Positions 56,638 to 64,000 of a stretch of DNA of 64,000 nt are shown here, one piece after another (position 1 is the stretch's first letter; the number at the start of each line of letters is the position of its first letter). Under the pieces are notes generated by a model. The model saw only the letters and a list, made by a program, of their open reading frames with translations, was not told where the DNA came from and did not search any database. The position numbers and the translations under genes were made by a program. The stretch covers positions 434,001 to 498,000 of the forward strand of contig JAXDDX010000178.1 of the NCBI GenBank assembly GCA_034670405.1, in the 5' to 3' direction. The stretch comes from Hoplostethus atlanticus (Eukaryota; Chordata; Actinopteri; Trachichthyiformes; Trachichthyidae).

Positions 56638-59600
56638 ATGGACACCATGGAGAACCCGGTCCTGGAGCCCAGGTCAGAGCGGATCGCCCGCTACAAGGCC
56701 GAGAGGAGACGGGAACTGGCGGAGCGCTACGGCAACGTGGAGGAGCTGCCGTCCAAGTGGGGGAGGAGGGACGGGAGGGAGGGCTGCGACCCGGCCTCGC
56801 ACGCTCACAAAGGGACGCTGAACTCAGACGACCCGCCGGCCCTCGTCGAAACGGTCAACGGAAAGACGCGCGGGGTCGCAAACGGCTTCGAGGCGGACGC
56901 TCTCGCAGAGGCCACGTACCTGAGAAGGTGAGTCCTGCCTGGAGTGAATGAGTCATATTGATTGATCGCTTGATGGATTGCATATTGGGACCAAAGCAAA
57001 TCATCATAAAGTGATAGCACTCCTTGTCAGCCTTCTGGTGGTGAGTTTAGACATTGTTGTGATCTAGGGAAGTGTAAGCACGGGGTAGTGTAGGTGGTCC
57101 TGGGACGCCAGAACTTACGGTTGAGCCTTCTTGAGGTGTCGTGGGCCCAATTCAATCAAACATGGGTGAAGGAGGGTGCCCACTTGACAACCCCAACGAC
57201 ATCCCTGCTGTCACCCCTTTTCCCCCCTGGCGCCTACATGGGGTACTCTCCCAAAATAGCACGAGGGATAGCAACATCACATCCTGTGTATCGTTAAATG
57301 CTCATCACCTTTTGTAGCATCGTACCAATGCTTACCGATCACCACTCTTCCAACGCACTTTGCACATTTGTGTGATGTCGTATGTTTTTCTGAGTCGACT
57401 ACAGGATCTTTTGTGCGTAAATTATGCAGGCTATGCTCATGAGCCACGAGGGTTGTTCTCTCCTATTACTGTCGTTTCCTTTGTTTTGAGACCGTAGAGG
57501 AGTAGAACAACTAGCCTGTATGTATGAATAGCTCTCCATCAAACTGGGCTTGTGGTGTATGTATATGTAGATAGATACTTTATTGATCTTTATTGGGGTT
57601 GCAGCAGCATAACAGTATCAAAGAATGCACAAAATACAAAGGCAAGGTACAAAATACAAAATACAAAAAAACAAAACTACTTATAAATCTGCAGAGCGAA
57701 TGAATGGATGGTACATGAATGGTAATGGCTGAATGAATGTGAAAGGGGAGTGAAGTGGCTCAAGTGTCTAAAGTGCAGGGCAATGAATTGAAGTGTGAAA
57801 GGGAATGAACAGCGTATATGTATATGCCTGTTGTATGTAGATCATCACCAGATCTGTCAAATAGTATTTTCAAATAGTATTTGAGTCACAAGTGGCTGTT
57901 TTTTTTTGCCACAGAATGACAATACTGCCAGAACGTTCACAGGAAAATATTTAAAGGAACATTTAATATAATTTTCTGACAACTGAAACTTGAAACTTTT
58001 CTGAACCCGATCCATCTGGCACTCCTAGAAGGTTCCTATAAACAGGAAGACTTACAAATACTATCTGACCCAGGTCTGCTCCTCACCAGCGACCTTTCAG
58101 GAGCACCAGTTTGTTACTGATTTGAACTGAGAGGTCCCAGCAGGGTTAAGACCAGGCTGATTCTCCCAGCTTGACACTCTGACATCATGGGACAGTAGTT
58201 GGCCATCTCTTTACTCTCAGAAAAAAAGCACCTTGAACCTTTTCATGAAAGGTTGTACTTTTTTTCTGAGAGTGTTCCTCACCCCATATTCCCCACTCCT
58301 GCATCCTCACCTACTTCCCCCTCACTCCCGCCCCCCTCCAGGCAGGGTTCCCAGGACTCTGCCAGCATGCTGAGTGGGGGGGAGCCCCCCGTCCCCCATG
58401 GCTCCCCTGGACCCGATGCCCCCCAGCTCCGCACTCGGGTGTCGGTGGGCCAGTTGAGAAGTGCCCTCCTGCAGCAGACCGGGACTGGAGCACAGCCCGA
58501 GAAAGTGTAGGGTCACCTGCATGCGCGTTGTGCCGTGATCCACACTGTCAGACTGTGTGTCTCTGTGGCAACGATTTTATGCCTCAACATCTTTTTCCTT
58601 CCTTTTCCTTCTGCTGTGTCTGTGTGGATAGTAGCCCTGATGCTGGGCGAGCCGCATGCCCTCTCGACCTGGCTGTGAAGCCGGGCTCCGAGGGGGGCCG
58701 GCGACGCACCCGCCGCTACCTCCCCGGCGGGCCAGCCGGGGGGCGCAAGACCGGCGAGCGCTTCAGGACACAGCCGATCACGGTCAATGAGATGCAGGAC
58801 AGCAGCGGGTAGGGGCCAAGCATGGGTCTGCCCTGGGAAGCTGACCCGCCCCGGTCTGGTTATTCCCAAGGCGGGCGTTGTTTGCAGTGTTCCTGTTTCC
58901 TTTGCAGTGTTCTGCCGGCACATTTTTTGAATGATGTGTGATTATAGTAAGATGCATGACAGCGTGAAAGCTTTCCGACCAGGTCACCATGGAGGAGCAT
59001 CTGTTTCAGGCCATGTGGTTTCATATTGAATATATGTTTTAGAGTGTGGTGCCAGGGGTGTCAGTTTACTAAACCTGAAGGAAGTAGTGAAACTAACAAA
59101 CCCTTTTATATCTGGGGAAATTTCTGGGGACAAAGTGCAACAATTGCTGATGACAGACAAGATATTATATGTTTTGATATGTTTTCCATGTAGCTTAGAG
59201 GGAAGATCGATCCTGAATGCTTCCCTGCTTCCCTGGCTAGTGCCGAGTGCCCTACCTAGCCATACACGTGGGTGGTTTGGTTGGGTTTGCATGTGTTTGC
59301 ATTGGTTTGCAGCCCCGGAGGCCTTCATGACCTCCACAGTGTTGCTTTACCGAGCATGTAAATAAATATGTACACAGTATCCCGATAGCATGTCCTGCAT
59401 ACTACAGCACAAAGACATTGCATTGTGAGCTCCGGCAGGAACCAACGGGGGAACGCAAATGAGCGCCGAGATTAAAAACTGTCCACGTCATCTTCCTGCT
59501 TCCTGTCTTCAGATTTTGTTCGGTGACCTGGTGTGTTTTGTCTCCTCTCTCTCTCTCTCTCTCTTCTAGGCTGATCGATGCAGAGGAAGAGGAGAACTCT

Positions 59601-59711
59601 AAAGGTAACGCCCTCTGCCCACCCGGCTCGGATCATTCGGTTTGTTATTGTGTTGAAAACAGTTGACCTATTGTCTGTTGTACTGACCCTGCTGACCCTG
59701 TGTCCAATGAC

Positions 59712-59788
<77 letters not shown>

Positions 59789-62700
59789 GGTCACACTACC
59801 ACAACACATTCGCCATCCCTTCGACGTTTTAAAGATCTGGGTTAAAACTCAATTTCTCAGTTCTTCTCAGAGGCTTTTCTGTCGTCAGTATCTTTACTTG
59901 GTCCTCCATAAACTCTAACCTTTTTTATCACTCATCGAGTAAATCAGAGCTTTTATTTTTAGGCTCACCCTCCAAGCCCACATCAGAGGTTTAAATCTCC
60001 TCGGTGACGATATGTTTATGTATCATAACACCACTCAACCAGACCATAAAAAGATTAGAGCCATTTCCTTACAAAGATCAGCTTACCATAACAGAGACGA
60101 GTTACAGGCCACATGTCAGATATGTTATATACTTTTTTATTATGAACCCAGTTTATAAGAATTCAACACAAGCTTATGATGTATGTTTTTATATAATAGA
60201 CACAATAATGCTATTGGATAAAACCTATCTTGGTATGGCGGAGATAGCCGACTGACTCAAAACGTACCTTGGCAGGGAGTTCTGGTGTTGCCTGGTAAGC
60301 TCAGCGCTGCCAGGTGAGAGATATCGGTCGTGGTGCCATGTGACAGAGTGTGTGTGTGTGTGTGTGTGTGTAGGCCAGGTGCGAGATGGCCCATGACCTC
60401 ACGCGAAGGGATCAGTCTCAGGGATCTGTCTCATTGTGTCCCGATGACTGACGGAAAGCCTCTTTGCTCTATGCTCTAGTTATCTCCAGCCCAGGTTCCT
60501 TAGCCTGCATGCAGCAGGAGTGTTAAGGGATGAAAAGTGCTGTCCAAAGTTGGTTTGTTACAGTATAATCATGGTCCAAAATTGACTTTTTTTAATGAAC
60601 TGGCTGCAGTTGGTAAGTGCATTGGGAGTTTCACCACCAAACATAATTTCATAGCTGCCAAAGTAATTTTTCGAGTTATTGAAGACAAGCTGGCTACGTG
60701 CCAAAATGCCCCTGTTTGTAATTAACGCCTTTCTTTAAGTTTGTCATCATGTGACGTTGCGTTTTTTTTTGTGCCTTATCTCACAGCTGATGTGAAGACA
60801 GACGACAGAGCCAAGATGAGCGTGGCAGCCAAGATGTCTTTGTTTAAAGTAAGTCGATGTTAGCGTCTGCAACGGGGTCAAACGGGGTCATCCTTTTTTC
60901 TATAGCTGGCCGTGACCTGCTTCCATCTCTCTGTTCTGTGCTGTCTGTCTTAATGCCATGATCGTAAAACGTCATCTCCGTGAAGACCCTGGAGACGGAC
61001 CCATGCCTCATGCCTAAGAGTTATTGAGGTTTTATTTTGAAAGTTTTGTATGTGACATGTAAGTTATGACGATGTTAGACCACTGATGAAGTTGTCTCAC
61101 CAGAATCGGTACAGACAGGTGTTAACAGCTACAAACTGAAGCGCCTCTATCTCTAAAGCAATGTCTTAAACAGGATTAAGGTTCTGACGGTCCGGGCTGC
61201 CGATAGGTTGTAGAGAAACATATTAAACTGGTCTGTCACCAGTCGCCCTTACCTCAGCTGCTTACAGTGCATGCATGGTGAGCCAGCGCTGAGCACGCAG
61301 AACAGAACCCGATCACGTTGAGGAATATGAATGGTCAAACAGGTGTTGCCCTCGGACCCACGGTTTAGTTTGGCGGCTCTGTGTATCTGGACGTATTAAA
61401 AGAAAGACTAAATTTATCACCTGCAAAACAGTTTTTTTTTTCAAGTCTGTGTACAGATGACGAAACCGTTACGGGTTTCCTTCCTGTTGGTGTTGAAATG
61501 CAATCTCACCCCCAAAGATGTCCAGCAACAATCAATCAACCCTCACGACAATATTTCACTTCCTCTGCGGTTTTTAGTCACAAAGCATATGTCAAAACCA
61601 GGTGAAAATGTGCCATTCACAAACCATGGCAGCGGTGTTAAAATTAGCCTGCTGGTCTGTGGAGGCAGGCGGGGAGGTAACCGGACCCGGCGGGGCTCTG
61701 GTTACACCGTGACCTGTGGGCCTGGCATTCTATCCCTTCCCCGTCAGTCGCCAAGACACTCCACCTAACAGCTAGCTGCTTTATTCACCAGCTATCTGAC
61801 CCACTTCCCCTCCCTCCATCCACGCGAATAGAACGAGAGACATTAGCAGAGGGGTTTTCACTGCCATTTTTGTGGTCTCTCTTATTACTTATTTAACCGG
61901 TTGAGCCAATCTGCTATTTGACCTGAATGTTGGGCAAAGGCCTTAGTTGAACCAAACGGTCAGAGGTCACATATCAATATTAAGAGTACGAAACCTTAAA
62001 CTTACCTTTTCAGCTATCAATGTTATGAAACACATCCTCAAATTGTGGTTTACACACTTCATGCCATCATACACGCTACAGTCACTCCCACCCCTCTCCC
62101 CTCCTCATGCTGCTTGCATTGTTGCGGTGAGAGGAGTTATCGAGACCCTTTAACGTCTGAGCTGCCGACCTCTCGCTGTCTCCTCTGCAGGAGATGGAGA
62201 AGGCGTCTGCCCCCGAGGCGTCTGCCTTCCTGAAGCCTCGCTCCGGGAGCGTTTGTCTCGAACGCAGGGTGCGCCGCGGCAACGAACATCGCTTCCTCAC
62301 TCAGCCAATCACCACCGAGGAAATGGTGGCCATCAGGTGTGTAGGACGCTAGTGGTCATTTGGCTGAATTCTGAACAGTTTTGCTGTATATGAAACCTAA
62401 AATGTGCATGACAGTACTTGTTGCCTCCAAGAGAGATTCATCCCAGAGGCTATTTTCTTAGCTTGGTTGCAGGGATTCCATCTGGTCTAATTATAACGCA
62501 CAGGAGGACAGGAGTGTAAAACATTGATTTACAGCCATGCACTCAAAAGGTCTCGCATTGTCTTCCAGTCAATCCAAATCAATGCCTGCCAGTCATTCAT
62601 TTTACTGTTTTACTGCGCTGTGTTTCATATCGTATCCACTCACCTCTCCCTTGCAGCGCTCCCCAACAAGCGCCACCAGTTGAGGCCCAGTCTCTGCAGG

Positions 62701-63902
62701 CCGAGCCGGTGGAGGACGATGAGAACTGCAAGCTGAGCATGAGCGAGAAGCTGGCGCTGTTCAACAAGCTGTCCCTGCCAGGGAGCCAGGGGGGCGGCCA
62801 CGCCGATGGCCCCCCAGAGAGACGAAGGCAGAAGGCGGCTCGCTACCGCACGCAGCCCATCACCGTGGAGGAGGTCAGCCTGGTGAGTACTGGAGAGCCA
62901 AAACTCATAAACTCAATATGCTTTACTTAAACACAGCTGAAGTTAAACAAGTGACTTTTAACGGATTATCTTTCACTGTGTCTCTCCCATCTTGCTCTTT
63001 ATCTCTGTTCAGCTCCAGAAAGGCCCCGTACAGCTTCCTGCGTTTTGTCTGTCCCCTCATCTCTCCGACAGGCAGCAGGCCCTGTCTGTCAACCTAAAAC
63101 CCAGCGAGGTACGCCTTGCCCAGCCGAGACCCGACACCGGTCCCGGGCCCGGGGAGCCCGGCCCTACCCAGCAGGGCCTGCAGCGCCCGGACTCAGAGCC
63201 AGGAATCAGAGGAATCCTGAAGAAGAGCCGCTCTGGGGGTCCCGAGTGGAGCAGGATGGACGGCAGCCAGACGGAGGCGCCCGGCAGCCAGGAGCAGAAT
63301 GGTGGCGGCTGGGGAGACGCGGGCATCCAGGAGAAGGCGGAGGAGACGGAAACTTCTCCTGCGCCACAGAGAGAGAGACGTGGGGCGTCGGGGGTGGAAG
63401 GTAGCCAGCTGCCTGCCGCTCCCTGGAGGCAGAGGGGTCGAAGCAGGAGGGAGACCATTGCCTGTACACCAGTAAGACCCCTGTCAGAGCAGGACTCCCC
63501 TCAGGAGGAGAAGCCCCACCAGGCCGAGCCACAGGACCAGCCTGGTTCCTCTGTGGAGCACAGCTCAGACACCTCTGATAGAGACCGGTAAATAACTGGC
63601 CAATATCGGCCAACATGGTGGAACGTTGAACTAGAATACTGTAGTCATGTTGGCCCAAGCAGCTGTGAGTGAAGCAGAGAGACCATCCCGCTCTGGATGG
63701 CAGAGTGTTGTTGCTAATGCCTTGATGTTTCATGCTTGTGCATTATTTTCCCCCGCTGTCTGATCTGTCTAGGTGGCAAGAGGATGAGGAGGAGAGCGGG
63801 AGGAGGATGCAGAGAGAAGCCACACCCAGAGGACGTGTTCAGGTGACTCTGGTAGACGGCAGCGCTACACTGCAGGAGGCAGAAAGCACCCGTGGTAGCA
63901 AG
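56638..63902 (+). CDS. svil: Supervillin, N-terminal region (first nine coding exons; gene continues)
   Basis: Exons: 56638-56927, 58342-58506, 58632-58808, 59570-59604, 60787-60848, 62191-62336, 62657-62882, 63013-63587, 63773-63902; 602 codons in one consistent frame, open at the last donor. Supervillin links F-actin and myosin II to membranes; the gelsolin repeats and headpiece lie in the C-terminal half, beyond this window. Recognition rests on SERIARYKAERRRELAERYG near the N-terminus (supervillin has RIARYKAERRRQLAEKYG) and on RAKMSVAAKMSLF (exon 5). The rest is low-complexity and charged, as expected for this disordered half. A TQPIT motif recurs in exons 3, 6 and 7. Exon 3 could instead start at 58635, using a second TAG. 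The start is the first ATG of the frame. Teleosts have several svil copies; which one this is was not decided. Confidence 0.88.
57569..57671 (-). mobile_element. Second copy of the CAATAAAGTATCTATCT retroelement tail, reversed
   Basis: Read on the minus strand this is TTTGTATTTTGTATTTTGTA, then GATACTGTTATGCTGC, then ATCAATAAAGTATCTATCT, matching 19618-19737 in order and spacing with small differences. It lies in svil intron 1. Confidence 0.7.
58213..58273. mobile_element. Short palindromic MITE-like hairpin
   Basis: The left arm starts ACTCTCAGAAAAAAAG and the right arm ends CTTTTTTTCTGAGAGT, a perfect 16-bp inverted pair. Inside, ACCTTT and AAAGGT also pair around TCATG. ACTCTCAG-A-run ends occur on widespread small fish elements. 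It lies 68 bp upstream of svil exon 2. Confidence 0.6.
59713..59782. repeat. GA dinucleotide microsatellite, svil intron 4
   Basis: About 35 GA units, starting 108 bp after the short exon 4. Confidence 0.95.
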
Positions 63903-64000
63903 GTAAGACCGATAGGAGGCACCATCCGCCTGCTACACTATAGAAGTCAGTACCACCTCACAGACAGATGAATGGGATGCTAATAGCTCATCATAGTTCC

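Overview
This is vertebrate nuclear DNA, almost certainly from a teleost fish. Genes are split into many short GT-AG exons with compact introns. Dinucleotide microsatellites are abundant, fish-type LINE and SINE remnants occur throughout, and the proteins match vertebrate families along their whole length. There is no operon structure, phage, CRISPR array or integrated virus.

Layout. 50-5110 (+): the last ten coding exons of a RhoGAP gene, best called arhgap23, with a 3'UTR to about 7.86 kb. 9100-10212 (-): single-exon hexim1, convergent with arhgap23. 10.66-14.57 kb: non-coding. 14761-29823 (+): plcd3, 15 coding exons. 32197-32268 (+): a tRNA-Cys(GCA)-like gene. 33085-38464 (+): nmt1, 12 coding exons. 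41651-47280 (+): retsat, 11 coding exons. 49439-51593 (+): a CDK4/6-related kinase, probably the fish-retained cdk21, 7 exons. 56638-63902 (+): the first nine coding exons of a supervillin (svil) gene that runs off the window. Coding joins were checked by reading phase across every exon and are consistent everywhere except one place in plcd3.

The genes form no single pathway. They are housekeeping and signalling genes: Rho inactivation, P-TEFb inhibition, PIP2 hydrolysis, N-myristoylation, retinol saturation, cell-cycle kinase and actin-membrane linker. The hexim1-plcd3-nmt1 block resembles human 17q21, which also supports the name arhgap23 (human 17q12).

The best second-look items are: (1) an apparent U12-type AT-AC intron in plcd3 with a textbook branch site; (2) a one-base frameshift at the start of plcd3 exon 3; (3) a decayed copy of nmt1 exon 3 lying upstream of the nmt1 start codon, beside a roughly 150-bp GA tract and the tRNA-Cys gene; (4) an internally deleted I-clade LINE ending about 30 bp before the retsat start codon; (5) a recurring TQPIT motif in the supervillin N-terminal region. 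I found no wholly new biological system; the unusual material is gene-structure and repeat biology.
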